DNA from: Bradyrhizobium diazoefficiens | GTDB lineage: Bacteria; Pseudomonadota; Alphaproteobacteria; Rhizobiales; Xanthobacteraceae | NCBI RefSeq assembly: GCF_016616425.1 | Contig: NZ_CP067101.1 | Location: forward strand, 682,001 to 746,000 | DNA length: 64,000 bases | Direction: 5' to 3' | Part shown: positions 17,233-32,344 of the stretch, piece after piece | Layout of the letters: every line of letters begins with the position of its first letter | How positions within the stretch are numbered: position 1 is the first letter of the stretch | The notes under the pieces: model-generated | Seen by the model: the letters and a program-made list of their open reading frames with translations, nothing else | What the model was told of the DNA's origin: nothing | Database searches by the model: none | Position numbers and translations under genes: made by a program

Positions 17233-17326
17233 CGTAGGGTGGGCAAAGCGAACCGTGCCCACCTCTTTCCTCACTCTCGTCGAGAGACGGTGGGGACGGC
17301 GCAAGAGCGCCTTTGCCCACCCTACG
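17233..17326. repeat. Palindromic intergenic repeat, family D
   Basis: Long arms CGTAGGGTGGGCAAAGCG (17233-17250) and the near-complement ending at 17326 (CTTTGCCCACCCTACG) form one large hairpin between the convergent fabI and gst. It may end both transcripts, although there is no T-run. Confidence 0.8.
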
Positions 17327-17343
17327 AATCTGAAGACGCCGGA

Positions 17344-17904
17344 CTAGCTAGCCCGCCGCGATCGTCTCGGCACGCTGGAACGCGGGCCGCGCCATGCAGC
17401 GCGCGAGATAGGCACCGCGAAGTTCAGGCCCGAGCCGATCGTGATGTCGGCGGCGGAAAACTCCCCGCCGAGAATCCACGGCCCCTTGGCGAGCGCCGCT
17501 TCCAGCACGTCGAATACCTGCGTCGCGCTGCCCCAGGCCGCGGTCGAGGTCGGGATCTCGATCTTGGTGAAGATCTGGATGATCGCGGGCTCGATGCAGC
17601 CCGGTGAAAAGAACAACCATTGCAGGTAGCGCGCGCGGCGCGGATCGGCCACGGCGGGAGCGAGCCTGGTCTCGGGATAACGATCGGCAATGTAAGCACA
17701 GATCGCAGCGGCCTCGCCGAGCGCGGCGTCGCCGTCGGTCAGCGCCGGCACCTTGCCCATCGGGTTGACCTTGAGGAAATCCGGAGCCTTCTGCGCACCG
17801 GTCGAGATGTCGGTCAGCACGCGCTCATAGGGCAGGCCACTCTCCTCCATCAGCCAGAGCGTGGTGAACGAGCGCGAGCGGGGCGACCAGTAGAGCTTGA
17901 TCAT
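17344..17904 (-). pseudogene. Glutathione S-transferase with a frame-disrupting deletion
   Basis: The N-terminal thioredoxin-like half looks intact: IKLYWSPRSRSFTTLW, NPMGKVPALTDGD and LGEAAAICAYIADRYP. The helical C-terminal domain runs normally to DITIGSGLNFAV and then becomes Arg/Ser-rich (PISRAAWRGPRSS). One frame over, immediately after NFAV, the proper family ending AYLARCMARPAFQRAETIAAG can be read, stopping at 17348-17350. About 15-20 residues that normally separate these parts are missing, so a deletion not divisible by three, near 17412-17418, is the simplest explanation. The 186-residue product lacks the last helices and may be unstable. Substrate unknown; 11 bp downstream of an exported-protein gene. 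Confidence 0.7.
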
Positions 17905-17915
17905 GCCGTGGGACC

Positions 17916-18752
17916 TTATTGCTGGAGCAGTCGGGGCAATGTCCGATCCAGGCTTGTCGTCAATAGGGCGCGGACACCGTCGCGCAGCTTTGAGTTGGCC
18001 GCCACCGCCGCGGGAGTCGATGGGAACGCTGTCTCATCCAACTCCTGATGCGGCCCACTGATCGGATTGAGCCCCAACACACGTGACATCATCGGCTCGG
18101 CATCCAGTGTTGCGGCGCCCTTGTTGATGACCTCGAATGACTGTCCATCGTATACGGTGATGTAGGTCAACGCGAACAGGAATGTACGTCGCTTGATGGG
18201 ATTGCCCCACTTCACGATCCCAAAACCTTCGACGGATTGGTTGGTATTGCTGAAGCCGTTCTGGAATCGCTCGACCAGGACATAGCGTTGACACCTGGAG
18301 TTGGCCACGTTCTGCCGGACGAATTCCTGTCGTTCCCGGTTACGCCTCAGCATCGGCGATCCCGATTCCGCAGCACGCACCCACGCACCTTGCGAATACG
18401 CAATTCGCCTGACCGACTTGCCGGACGCAGCTGCACGAACCCGCGACATAACAAGATCGTCAAGCCGCCAGCCGTCGACCGGGACGGGCGTGTACTCGTT
18501 GCCGAACATGGTGAAGCCAACCTGCTGAACGCCAAATCGATTGGCGACCGTAGAAATGAGACCGATATCGCACGCTCCTGCTTCTGCAGGGCTGGCCTGC
18601 TTCGAATTCGGCGTGGTTTTTGGTGGGGCGCTCTTGGCGGCCGGCTTTGCCTGTGGCGCGGCCTGAGTGGCGGGCGCAGCGATTGCGGGAGGGGCTGCTG
18701 CCGGCATCAGAAAGGACAGCAAGACGAGCAACGAGGCAACAAATCGAAACAT
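17916..18752 (-). CDS. Exported protein of unknown function
   Basis: Not recognised. The 278-residue product has an N-terminal signal peptide (MFRFVASLLVLLSFLMP, then Ala-rich with a likely cut after AIAA) and a low-complexity Ala/Pro/Lys linker to about residue 55. A globular domain follows, with three Cys (ACDIG, SRCQR and none near the end). Conserved-looking segments are WRLDDLVMSRVRAAASGKSVRRIAYS and ITVYDGQSFEVINKGA. ATG 18752 is used; a TTG at 18761 is possible. Base composition is a little lower in GC than its neighbours. Periplasmic location is inferred from the signal sequence. Confidence 0.75.
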   Translation of the reverse strand: MFRFVASLLVLLSFLMPAAAPPAIAAPATQAAPQAKPAAKSAPPKTTPNSKQASPAEAGACDIGLISTVANRFGVQQVGFTMFGNEYTPVPVDGWRLDDLVMSRVRAAASGKSVRRIAYSQGAWVRAAESGSPMLRRNRERQEFVRQNVANSRCQRYVLVERFQNGFSNTNQSVEGFGIVKWGNPIKRRTFLFALTYITVYDGQSFEVINKGAATLDAEPMMSRVLGLNPISGPHQELDETAFPSTPAAVAANSKLRDGVRALLTTSLDRTLPRLLQQ

Positions 18753-18844
18753 GGCGTCCAAGAGGATCAGAGGCAGGATAACAGCGGACGGATCACACTA
18801 GGGTGACAGCGCAACAACCGCAAGCTGCAGCTGCCGATCGCCAT

Positions 18845-19309
18845 CTATCCGATGAGCCGCTGCCGCTTCCACCGGTAATACTTCATCATGAATCCGTTCG
18901 AGGACTCGATCTCTTCCTTCTCGAACACGAAACCCTCGCGCTCGTACCAGCGCCATGCCTTTTCGTTCTCGCGCACGCAGCGCAAGTAAATCTCATCGGG
19001 CATTCGCGTCCGGGTGAATGCGAGCAGTTGCCGGCCGAGCGATTGGCCCTGATAGGCGGGCGCGACGAAGAGCATGTCGAGATAGAGCTTTGGCAGATGC
19101 AGCGCCAGCATGGCGGCGATGGTGCCGTTGTCGTCGGCGACGAACAGGCTCCAGCCGTCCTCGATCTCGCGCCGGACGCGCGCCCTGAGGTTCGCGAGCA
19201 GGAAGTTGCTTGCCTCGCCAAGCCCGGTCGAGACCCAGCTCTCCATCCAGACGCGGCCGATCTCGTCATATTCCTCCGCGCGGGCAGGGCGGATGACGGG
19301 ATGCGGCAT
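18845..19309 (-). CDS. GNAT-family N-acetyltransferase
   Basis: A 154-residue acetyl-CoA-dependent acyltransferase. The acetyl-CoA loop is seen as LDMLFVAPAYQGQSLGRQLLAF (Q/R-x-x-G-x-G/A type, here QGQSLG) and the C-terminal motif as YLRCVRENEKAWRWYEREGFV. The substrate cannot be inferred. The ATG at 19309 (MPHPVIRPARAEEYDEI) is five bases after the oxyR stop, so the gene is probably co-transcribed with oxyR and translationally coupled. A longer frame reaching into oxyR is unlikely. Co-expression with OxyR hints at an oxidative-stress link, which is inference. Confidence 0.85.
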   Translation of the reverse strand: MPHPVIRPARAEEYDEIGRVWMESWVSTGLGEASNFLLANLRARVRREIEDGWSLFVADDNGTIAAMLALHLPKLYLDMLFVAPAYQGQSLGRQLLAFTRTRMPDEIYLRCVRENEKAWRWYEREGFVFEKEEIESSNGFMMKYYRWKRQRLIG

Positions 19310-19314
19310 GGAGC

Positions 19315-20241
19315 TTAAGCCGTTTGGCTGTGCAGGGGTTGCCGTGCGCTGACCTTGCCGGCCGACAGGCACACTACCTCGGAGATTTGCAGCAGCTGCC
19401 GCGCCAGCGGGCTGGTCTTGCGCCAGACCATGCCGATGGTGCGCGAAGGCTCGGGATCGCGGAAGCGCGCCAGCGAGACCGAGGCCGATCGTGTCTCCAC
19501 CGGCACCGCCATCTCCGGGATCAACGTCACGCCGATGCCGGCGCTGACCATCTGGACCAGGGTCGACAGCGAGTTGGCATCCAGCATCTCGCGCGGCGGC
19601 GCCGACTGCATGTTGCAGAACGAAAGCGCCTGATCGCGGAAGCAGTGTCCCTCCTCGAGCAGCAACAGCCGCATCTCGCGCATCATCTCCCGCGACGGCA
19701 CCGGCGTGCCCTCATCGGAACCCGGCCGCACCAGCAAAAATTTCTCCTCGAACAGGGCGACCTCGGTGAGCGAGGGCTCCGACACCGGCAGCGCCACGAT
19801 GGCGGTGTCGAGTCGCCCTTCCACCAGCTCCTGGATCAGCCGCGGCGTCATGGTCTCGCGCACGCGGATGTCGAGCTCCGGATGCAGGCGCGTGAGATTC
19901 TTGGTGATCGTGGGCAGGAGATAAGGCGCGATCGTCGGGATCATGCCGATGCGCAAGCGGCCCGCGAAGCGGTCCTGCGAGGCTCGCGCGAAATCGCCGA
20001 GCTCATCGACCGAGCGCAAAATGTCGCGGACGCGCTGGGAGAGCTCCTCGCCGAACCGGGTCAGCGCCACCTGTCGCGCGCTGCGCTCCAGCAGCAGGCC
20101 GCCCAGCGCCTCTTCCAGCTCCTTGATCTGCATCGACAAGGCCGGCTGCGAGATGGAGCACGATTCCGCCGCGCGGCCGAAATGGCCATGGCGCGCCAGC
20201 GCATCGAAATACCGGAGCTGCCGCAGCGTCACGTTGATCAT
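19315..20241 (-). CDS. oxyR: Hydrogen peroxide sensor OxyR (LysR family)
   Basis: LysR-type activator of peroxide defence. The 308 residues open with the HTH LRQLRYFDALARHGHFGRAAESCSISQPALS. The regulatory domain carries EEGHCFRDQALSFC, with Cys200 and Cys209 matching the E. coli redox pair Cys199/Cys208 that forms the activating disulfide. The conserved TLVQMVSAGIGVTLIP segment follows. It is divergent from katG across 113 bp, the usual arrangement for OxyR and its catalase target. LysR regulators normally also repress themselves from the shared region. Confidence 0.95.
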   Translation of the reverse strand: MINVTLRQLRYFDALARHGHFGRAAESCSISQPALSMQIKELEEALGGLLLERSARQVALTRFGEELSQRVRDILRSVDELGDFARASQDRFAGRLRIGMIPTIAPYLLPTITKNLTRLHPELDIRVRETMTPRLIQELVEGRLDTAIVALPVSEPSLTEVALFEEKFLLVRPGSDEGTPVPSREMMREMRLLLLEEGHCFRDQALSFCNMQSAPPREMLDANSLSTLVQMVSAGIGVTLIPEMAVPVETRSASVSLARFRDPEPSRTIGMVWRKTSPLARQLLQISEVVCLSAGKVSARQPLHSQTA

Positions 20242-20252
20242 CAGAAAATCCT

Positions 20253-20263
20253 ATCGCAGCGAT
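20253..20263. promoter_or_regulatory. Candidate OxyR-binding dyad between oxyR and katG
   Basis: ATCG-CAG-CGAT, an 11-bp inverted repeat with LysR-type spacing, lies 12 bp upstream of the oxyR start and 92 bp upstream of katG. OxyR footprints are longer than this, so only one half of the full site may be visible. Confidence 0.45.
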
Positions 20264-20285
20264 CATTAAAGTCAACTTCCCCTGA

Positions 20286-22523
<2,238 letters not shown>

Positions 22524-22540
22524 CGCGATGTTGCTCCACC

Positions 22541-22656
22541 TCTCCCGCAAGCGGGAGAGGTCGGATCGCGCAGCGATCCGGGTGAGGCTGTCTCCTCATT
22601 GAGAGTCTCTGTGTAGGGGCAGCCCTCTCCCCGACCCTCTCCCGCAAGCGGGAGAG
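22541..22656. repeat. Intergenic hairpin repeat array, family E
   Basis: Two identical 20-bp palindromes CTCTCCCGCAAGCGGGAGAG (22541-22560 and 22637-22656) flank a third hairpin GGATCGC-GCA-GCGATCC (22563-22579). Located between the convergent katG and pnp. Confidence 0.85.
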
Positions 22657-22700
22657 GGGGCGCATAACGCCCGAGCGAACACGCAGAACACAAACAAAAA

Positions 22701-22720
22701 GGGCGGCCTTTCGGCCGCCC
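22701..22720 (-). terminator. Rho-independent terminator of pnp
   Basis: On the minus strand an 8-bp perfect stem GGGCGGCC/GGCCGCCC with a four-base loop (GAAA) is followed by TTTTTG. It sits 25 bp after the pnp stop and would end the long rimP-to-pnp transcript. Confidence 0.9.
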
Positions 22721-22744
22721 TTCGTATTTCCGATATCGCGAGAC

Positions 22745-24901
<2,157 letters not shown>

Positions 24902-24949
24902 AGAGGTCTTCTTTCATGGGTTCTCGAAAGAGGGACGGCGCCGAAAAAC

Positions 24950-25023
24950 AAAAACCATGCGCAAGATTGCGGGACGCTGATCGGAGCGGATGATCAGCGT
25001 CCTGCGATCCTGCCATGGTTTTT
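24950..25023 (-). promoter_or_regulatory. Long hairpin in the rpsO-pnp intercistronic leader
   Basis: Arms 24950-24982 and 24992-25023 pair over about 32 positions with a few mismatches and one bulge; ACGCTGATC/GATCAGCGT pairs perfectly next to the loop. It ends 48 bp before the pnp start. E. coli pnp has an RNase III-processed stem in the same place, through which PNPase controls its own mRNA. The U-run after the stem (TTTTTGTTTTT on the minus strand) could alternatively make it a terminator. Confidence 0.65.
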
Positions 25024-25246
25024 GGATTTCGGATGGCGTCCATCCTTTCGGGTCATACGGGCGCCTTGCCCGTTGTGCCCAGCCGCCGGATTGCTGCTGG
25101 ACTGTCAGTCGGCACGAATGCGAACACCGAACCGCGGTCTTCGCCCATCATGCCCCGGATGCTCGCCGTCAGCGGTTTGCATCCGACGTGCGCGCAACTT
25201 CGATCAAAAAGCTTAAAATAAGCGCCTTCGTTCGAAACCACGTGCG

Positions 25247-25269
25247 AAAACGCGCGCCAGTGGCGCGCG
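25247..25269 (-). terminator. Terminator-like hairpin after rpsO
   Basis: Minus strand CGCGCGCC-ACT-GGCGCGCG followed by TTTTC, nine bases after the rpsO stop. The U-run is short, so some read-through into pnp is likely. Between it and the longer hairpin (25024-25246) I see no supported gene, only a small dyad GGATGG-CGT-CCATCC at 25031-25045. Confidence 0.65.
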
Positions 25270-25278
25270 CAGGAACTC

Positions 25279-25548
25279 TTAACGACGAATATTGTGCTTC
25301 TCGAGCAGCGCCTTGTACCGCGCCTCGTCCTTCTTCTTGAGGTAGTCGAGGAGCGAGCGGCGGGTCGAGACCAGCTTCAAGAGGCCGCGACGCGAATGGT
25401 TGTCCTTCACGTGGGTCTTGAAATGGCTGGTGAGATTGTTGATGCGTTCCGACAGGATCGCGACCTGAACCTCGGGCGAGCCGGTGTCGCCGGCCTTGGT
25501 GGCACTCGTCTTGATGACTTCCGCTTTGCGTTCTGCGGCAATCGACAT
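25279..25548 (-). CDS. rpsO: Ribosomal protein S15
   Basis: Small-subunit protein that binds 16S rRNA early in assembly. ATG 25548 gives the standard 89 residues, with [34 protein letters not shown] and the C-terminal [28 protein letters not shown] two codons earlier is open but not needed. It starts two bases after the truB stop, so translation is probably coupled. Any S15 autoregulatory RNA fold would have to lie in the 3' end of truB. Confidence 0.98.
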   Translation of the reverse strand: MSIAAERKAEVIKTSATKAGDTGSPEVQVAILSERINNLTSHFKTHVKDNHSRRGLLKLVSTRRSLLDYLKKKDEARYKALLEKHNIRR

Positions 25549-25550
25549 CG

Positions 25551-26672
25551 TCAATTTCTCTCGTTGCGACCGGGGCTGGCAGTCAGGCCGGTCAGGTTGA
25601 ACACACGCTTGGGGATGATTTCGCCATTGCCGACTTCAGCAAGCGCGAGAAGCCGGCCTGCCACCGTGACATAGACTGTGCCGCTACAAGTGGGCGCATC
25701 CCGTCCGCGCAACAAAACGGCCTGGCCCCGATGGAGCCTTGCCGCATCAGCCCGAGTGACGGCCAGTGCCGGGATGTCGTCCAGCGCGGTCTCAACGGGC
25801 AAAAGCGCGTCGGCGAGGCTGCCCTCGCCGGACGCGGCTCTATCGCACAAAGCCTCCAACTGATCCAGCGGAATCATGTCGTTTTCGCCGAATGGGCCGA
25901 CCAGGGTCCTGCGCAGCGCGCAGATATGGCCGTAAGTGCCGAGAATCCGGCCGATATCGCGGGCGAGTGCGCGGACATAGGTGCCCTTGCCGCATTCGGC
26001 CTCGAACACGGCCCGGTCGTTATCCGGTTGATCCACAAGGGTTAAATGGTGAATTTCAACCGGACGGGGTGCCAGCTCCACGATCTCGCCGTCGCGGGCG
26101 AGGTCATAGGCGCGCTCGCCCTGGACCTTGATCGCGGAATAGCGCGGCGGGATCTGCTCGATCACCCCGGTGAAGCGGGGCAGGAGGGCCAGGATAGCCT
26201 CCCGGGCGGGACGCTGGTCGGAGGTCGCGGTGACCCGGCCCTCGATGTCGTCGGTGTCGCGCTCCTCGCCCCAGCGCACCGTGAACTGGTAGCGTTTGCG
26301 GCCGTCCATGACGAAGGGAACGGTCTTTGTAGCCTCCCCAAGCGCAATCGGCAACCCGCCCGAGGCGAGCGGATCGAGCGTGCCGGCATGTCCGGCGCGC
26401 TTGGCGTTGAACAGGCGCTTGAGCACCGCAACCGCCTGCGTCGAGGTCATGCCGATCGGCTTGTCGAGCACGACCCAGCCATGGACGTCACGCCGGTCCC
26501 GGCGCGTCTGCTGACCCTTCTGCTTGCTGCCGCGCGGATCGTTGTTGACGCGGCGCGGCTCCTGATGCGGCACAGCATCGCTCCCCGCGTCCGCAAAATT
26601 ATTATTGTTCTGCGCGTCGCGCGGATCGGCCTCGTTGCTGCCGATCGTGCCGTGAGCCGGGTCCACCGTCAT
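25551..26672 (-). CDS. truB: tRNA pseudouridine-55 synthase
   Basis: Forms pseudouridine 55 in the T-loop of tRNAs. The 373 residues begin with a polar, Asn/Asp/Arg-rich extension of about 60 residues not found in E. coli TruB. The catalytic domain [17 protein letters not shown] follows, with the nucleophile Asp100 in [12 protein letters not shown]. Other family segments are [35 protein letters not shown] and the C-terminal PUA-like domain with [13 protein letters not shown]. The ATG overlaps the rbfA stop by four bases. Confidence 0.96.
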   Translation of the reverse strand: MTVDPAHGTIGSNEADPRDAQNNNNFADAGSDAVPHQEPRRVNNDPRGSKQKGQQTRRDRRDVHGWVVLDKPIGMTSTQAVAVLKRLFNAKRAGHAGTLDPLASGGLPIALGEATKTVPFVMDGRKRYQFTVRWGEERDTDDIEGRVTATSDQRPAREAILALLPRFTGVIEQIPPRYSAIKVQGERAYDLARDGEIVELAPRPVEIHHLTLVDQPDNDRAVFEAECGKGTYVRALARDIGRILGTYGHICALRRTLVGPFGENDMIPLDQLEALCDRAASGEGSLADALLPVETALDDIPALAVTRADAARLHRGQAVLLRGRDAPTCSGTVYVTVAGRLLALAEVGNGEIIPKRVFNLTGLTASPGRNERN

Positions 26673-27100
26673 TGTTCTTCTTCCCGATCCGAGTCCGGAT
26701 CCTGTTCCAGGTCCTTCTGCACCGCAGGCGTTCGCAAAAGCTTCTCGATCCGTTCCGCTTCGTCGAATCGTTCATCGACGCGGAAGCGAATGTCAGGTGC
26801 AAATTTCAGGTTAACGCGCCGCGCGACTTCGCCGCGCACGAACTTCTTGTTGCGCTCGAGCGCAGCAATGATGATCTCGGTGTCGCGGCCACCGAGCGGC
26901 ATCACATAGACTGTCGCGAGCTTCAGGTCGGGCGACATCCGTACCTCCGGCACGGTGATGATGTGGCCTTCGAGGTCCGCATCATGCACGTTGCCTTGCG
27001 CCAGAATCTCGGCCATCGCATGGCGAACCTGCTCGCCGACGCGCAACTGACGTTGCGAGCCTCCGGGTGAGGAACTCTTTTTCTGATGATGGCGTGGCAT
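26669..27100 (-). CDS. rbfA: Ribosome-binding factor A
   Basis: Assembly factor for the 30S subunit, acting on helix 1 of 16S rRNA. ATG 27100 gives 143 residues; a GTG four codons upstream is possible. The KH-like core has [38 protein letters not shown] and [29 protein letters not shown]. The C-terminus is acidic ([14 protein letters not shown]). The stop overlaps the truB ATG. The 154 bp between infB and rbfA includes a hairpin GATGGCCGG/CCGGCCATC at 27174-27198 of unknown role. Confidence 0.95.
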   Translation of the reverse strand: MPRHHQKKSSSPGGSQRQLRVGEQVRHAMAEILAQGNVHDADLEGHIITVPEVRMSPDLKLATVYVMPLGGRDTEIIIAALERNKKFVRGEVARRVNLKFAPDIRFRVDERFDEAERIEKLLRTPAVQKDLEQDPDSDREEEQ

Positions 27101-27254
27101 TCTCGAAATCACCTCGTCATGCCCGTGTTTGGGACACGGGCACTGTCATTTGTCCTGTTGAAACTAAGAGGGGTGGATGGCCGGGAAAAATCCGGCCATC
27201 GCACTCCCGCAATTTCAGCTCAAAAAGATCCGGGCGCTTCGGTAAGATTTGGAC

Positions 27255-29954
27255 TTACAGGGAGCGCTGGATCGTCTCCACGCGGTAACACTCGATCACG
27301 TCACCGGCACGCATGTCGTGGTAGTTCTCGAAGGCCATGCCGCATTCCTGACCGGACTGGACTTCCTTCACTTCGTCCTTGAACCGCTTCAGCGTCGACA
27401 GCTTGCCCTCGTGCACGACGACGTTGTCGCGGATCAGGCGCACATTGGCGCCGCGTTCCACGGTGCCGTCGGTGACGCGGCAGCCGGCGACCTTGCCGAC
27501 CTTGGAGATATTGAAGATCTCCAGGATGGCGGCATTGCCGAGCATGGTTTCGCGCAAGGTCGGCGCAAGCAGGCCGCTCATCGCCTTCTTCACGTCGTCC
27601 ACGAGATCGTAGATGATGTTGTAGTAGCGGATCTCGATGCCGTTGCGCTTGGCGGCCGCAGCGGCCTCCTTGTTGGCACGAACCGAGAAGCCGATGATCG
27701 CGGCGTTGAAGCCTTCGGCCAGCGTCACGTCGGATTCCGAGATGCCGCCGACGCCGGCATGCAGGATGCGGGCTGCGACTTCGTCGGTACCGAGCTTCTC
27801 CAGCGAGCCGAGGATCGCTTCGAGCGAGCCCTGCACGTCGGCCTTGATGATCAGCGGGAATTCCTTGCGGCCCGCGGTCTTCAATTGCGACATCATCTGC
27901 TCGAGCGAGCCGCGCATGCCGGAGATCGAGGCCGCCGCGTTCTCGCGCTTCTGGTGCGCACGGTAGCTGGTGACCTGGCGGGCGCGGGCTTCGTTCTCGA
28001 CCACGGCGAGACGGTCGCCGGCTTCCGGCGGACCGTTGAAGCCGAGCACCTCGACCGGCACCGACGGACCTGCTTCCTGAACGGTCTCGCCCTGATCCGA
28101 GATCAGCGCGCGGACGCGGCCCATCTCGGCGCCTGCGACGATGATGTCGCCGACCCGGAGCGTGCCGCGCTGCACCAGCACGGTCGCGACCGGACCGCGA
28201 CCGCGGTCGAGCTTGGCCTCGATCACAGTGCCCTCGGCCGGCCGTTCCGAATTGGTCTTGAGGTCGAGGATATCGGCCTGGAGCGCGATCATCTCGAGCA
28301 GCTTGTCGAGATTGGTCTTGTTCTTGGCAGACACTTCGACATCGACGACGTCGCCGCCGAACGATTCCACCTGCACCTCGTGCTGGAGCAGTTCGGTGCG
28401 CACGCGCTCGGGCTTGGCGTCGGGCTTGTCGATCTTGTTGATGGCAACAATGATCGGCACCCGCGCCGCCTTGGCGTGGTTGATGGCTTCGACCGTCTGC
28501 GGCATCACGCCGTCATCGGCCGCGACCACCAGCACGACGATGTCGGTGACCTTGGCGCCGCGGGCGCGCATCGCCGTGAACGCGGCGTGGCCGGGCGTAT
28601 CGATGAAGGTGATCTTCTTGCCGCTCTCGGGCGAGGTCACCTGATAGGCGCCGATATGCTGGGTGATGCCGCCGGCCTCGCCGGAGACGACGTTGGCATG
28701 ACGGAGTGCGTCGAGCAGCGAAGTCTTGCCGTGGTCGACGTGACCCATCACTGTCACCACAGGCGAGCGCGTCTCGGTGTCGGTGGAATCGTCGACCTGG
28801 TCGAACAGGCCTTCTTCAACGTCCGACGCGGCAACGCGCTTGACGGTGTGCCCCAGTTCTTCGGCGATCAGCTGCGCGGTGTCGGCATCGATCACGTCGG
28901 TGATCTTGTGCATCGCGCCCTGCTTCATCAGCATGCGGATGACGTCGACCGCGCGCTCGGCCATGCGGTTGGCGAGCTCCTGGATGGTGATCGCCTCCGG
29001 AATGACCACTTCGCGGATGAGCTTTTCCTTGGGCTCGTTCGAGGCGTGGCCCTTCAGGCGCTGGGTGCGGCGGCGGAACGAGGCGATCGAGCGCTCGCGA
29101 ACCTCGTCGGCATTGAGCGCGGTGACGACGGTGAGGCGGCCGCGTTCCTTCTGCGGACCGGGCTTGTGAGTGGTCTTGGGAGCCGCCGCAGGCCGTGCGG
29201 CGCCGCCAGGACCGCGACGGATCTGGCGCGGACCATCGTCCTCGTCAGGTCCGGCCGCGACGGCGGGTGCGCGACCCAATGGGCCGCCGGCCGGCCGCTG
29301 CGTGGTCGTTCCGGGACGCGCTGTCGTTGTTCCCGGGCGTGCCGTCGCGGTTCCAGGCCGCGCCGCGGGCGCTCCGGATCGCGGTGCGGGAGCGGCCGGG
29401 GCTGCTGAGGCGGGGCGCGGAGCAGATTGCGGCTGCTCGCCTTCGCCAAAGCGCTTCTTGGCCTCGGTCTCGGCCTTGCGCTTGGCCTCGTCCTCGTGAC
29501 GGTGGCGCTCTTCCTCGGCCTTGCGGCGGGATTCGGCGGCCTCGCGATCGGCGCGTTCGGCGGCCTCGCGGACAGCGCGACGCTGGGCCTCTTCCTCGGC
29601 CTGGCGGCGTTCTTCGACTTCGCGCACCTTGGCATCGGCCAGCGCGCTGGCGCGGGCGGAGCGTTCGTCCTCGGTGAGCGTGCGCAGCACCACGCCGGAG
29701 CCGGCGTTGCGCGGCGGGGCCGGGCGGGCCGGAGCGGGTGTGGGCGCGGCCGGCGCGGGCTTCGCCACCTCGGCAGCCTGCGGCTCAGGGGTGCCGTCGA
29801 TGCGGCGCTTGCCGCGCTTCTCGACCACGACCTGCTTGCTGCGGCCATGGCTGAAGCTCTGGCGCACAGTGCCCGTTTCGACGCGCGGCTTGAGCGATAG
29901 CGTCTTGCTCGGAACGCTCAGCTTCTTGTCGCCAGGGGTCTTGGTATCAACCAT
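27255..29954 (-). CDS. infB: Translation initiation factor IF-2
   Basis: GTPase that delivers initiator tRNA to the ribosome. The 899 residues start with a basic leader, then a long Ala/Glu/Arg-rich coiled-coil segment and a Pro/Thr stretch in which ARPGTxT repeats three times. The G domain begins near residue 400 with [46 protein letters not shown] and INKIDKPDA, followed by domains II-IV to the fMet-tRNA-binding C-terminus ([22 protein letters not shown]). Between ylxR and rbfA, the conserved position in bacterial nusA operons. Confidence 0.98.
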   Translation of the reverse strand: MVDTKTPGDKKLSVPSKTLSLKPRVETGTVRQSFSHGRSKQVVVEKRGKRRIDGTPEPQAAEVAKPAPAAPTPAPARPAPPRNAGSGVVLRTLTEDERSARASALADAKVREVEERRQAEEEAQRRAVREAAERADREAAESRRKAEEERHRHEDEAKRKAETEAKKRFGEGEQPQSAPRPASAAPAAPAPRSGAPAARPGTATARPGTTTARPGTTTQRPAGGPLGRAPAVAAGPDEDDGPRQIRRGPGGAARPAAAPKTTHKPGPQKERGRLTVVTALNADEVRERSIASFRRRTQRLKGHASNEPKEKLIREVVIPEAITIQELANRMAERAVDVIRMLMKQGAMHKITDVIDADTAQLIAEELGHTVKRVAASDVEEGLFDQVDDSTDTETRSPVVTVMGHVDHGKTSLLDALRHANVVSGEAGGITQHIGAYQVTSPESGKKITFIDTPGHAAFTAMRARGAKVTDIVVLVVAADDGVMPQTVEAINHAKAARVPIIVAINKIDKPDAKPERVRTELLQHEVQVESFGGDVVDVEVSAKNKTNLDKLLEMIALQADILDLKTNSERPAEGTVIEAKLDRGRGPVATVLVQRGTLRVGDIIVAGAEMGRVRALISDQGETVQEAGPSVPVEVLGFNGPPEAGDRLAVVENEARARQVTSYRAHQKRENAAASISGMRGSLEQMMSQLKTAGRKEFPLIIKADVQGSLEAILGSLEKLGTDEVAARILHAGVGGISESDVTLAEGFNAAIIGFSVRANKEAAAAAKRNGIEIRYYNIIYDLVDDVKKAMSGLLAPTLRETMLGNAAILEIFNISKVGKVAGCRVTDGTVERGANVRLIRDNVVVHEGKLSTLKRFKDEVKEVQSGQECGMAFENYHDMRAGDVIECYRVETIQRSL

Positions 29955-30024
29955 TCAGCAGTCCTAATCCTGATTTATCAGTGTTGTGCGTTGCCGCACC
30001 GTCCAATTGGGTCGTCGTTGTCTC

Positions 30025-30708
30025 TCAGAAATCCTGGCCGTGCTTTTCGGCAGTCTTGTCATCGTCCGCCATCCGGTATCGGACCAGCATCTGGCTACGT
30101 GACAGGAATGACTTGCTCGCCGGGCCCGCGAGCACCGCAGCATGTATCACATTTGACCGGGTCAGTGCCAAATCCAATTCTATCGATTTCAGTGCGGTGA
30201 CGACGGGAATCTGCGGCTTGGCGCCGCGATTTCCGGCATTTTGACGCGCCAGCATGTCCAATTTGCGGATTCCGTCCGCGGCCCCGTCGCTGGCGTGGAT
30301 CAGGACCTCGACCGTGCCTTCCCCGAGGGCGCTTTCGACCTTGCCGAAGCCGGCCACCACCTGGCCGGCCTTGGCGGCGATCCCAAGGGCTTCCGTCACG
30401 CTCCGAACCAGGAGCGCCTCGATGTCGGCAGGAAGCGTCTGAGGGATGCGCAGCTCGCGCTTGAAGGTCTTGCTAAATTGGTGACGCCGCACGGCTTCCG
30501 CAACCACCCCGCGGGAGGCCGTGAGCCACATGCCGCGTCCGGGCAGCTTACGCTTGACATCTGGAACAACATCGCCTTGCGGAGAAATGACGAAGCGGAT
30601 CAGCTCGTCGATCGGCCGGACCTGCCGACTGACCGCGCACATCCGCATGGTCGCGGACCTCTGGGTCCGCGGGCCATTGTCGAGTTCGTGGTCAATGCTG
30701 GCAAGCAT
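30025..30708 (-). CDS. YlxR (DUF448) and L7Ae-like fusion, RNA-binding protein
   Basis: A 227-residue two-domain protein between nusA and infB. The N-terminal YlxR fold shows RMCAVSRQVRPIDELIRFV and KLPGRGMWLTASR (about residues 20-95). The middle part TEALGIAAKAGQVVAGFGKVESAL with VEVLIHASDGAADGIRKL resembles the L7Ae/L30e RNA-binding fold. In many Firmicutes these are two separate genes at the same locus (ylxR, ylxQ); in alphaproteobacteria they are commonly fused. Molecular role unresolved; RNase P or transcription links have been proposed for YlxR. It starts 23 bp after nusA. Confidence 0.88.
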   Translation of the reverse strand: MLASIDHELDNGPRTQRSATMRMCAVSRQVRPIDELIRFVISPQGDVVPDVKRKLPGRGMWLTASRGVVAEAVRRHQFSKTFKRELRIPQTLPADIEALLVRSVTEALGIAAKAGQVVAGFGKVESALGEGTVEVLIHASDGAADGIRKLDMLARQNAGNRGAKPQIPVVTALKSIELDLALTRSNVIHAAVLAGPASKSFLSRSQMLVRYRMADDDKTAEKHGQDF

Positions 30709-30731
30709 CCGGGCGACATCCTCCTTCGCCC

Positions 30732-32342
<1,611 letters not shown>

Positions 32343-32344
32343 GG

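Noticed and set aside
25053..25241. 62-codon minus-strand frame between rpsO and pnp
   Set aside because: No family features and overlaps leader structure region; more likely non-coding.
27249..29408. 719-codon open frame antisense to infB
   Set aside because: Shadow frame of the GTPase gene.
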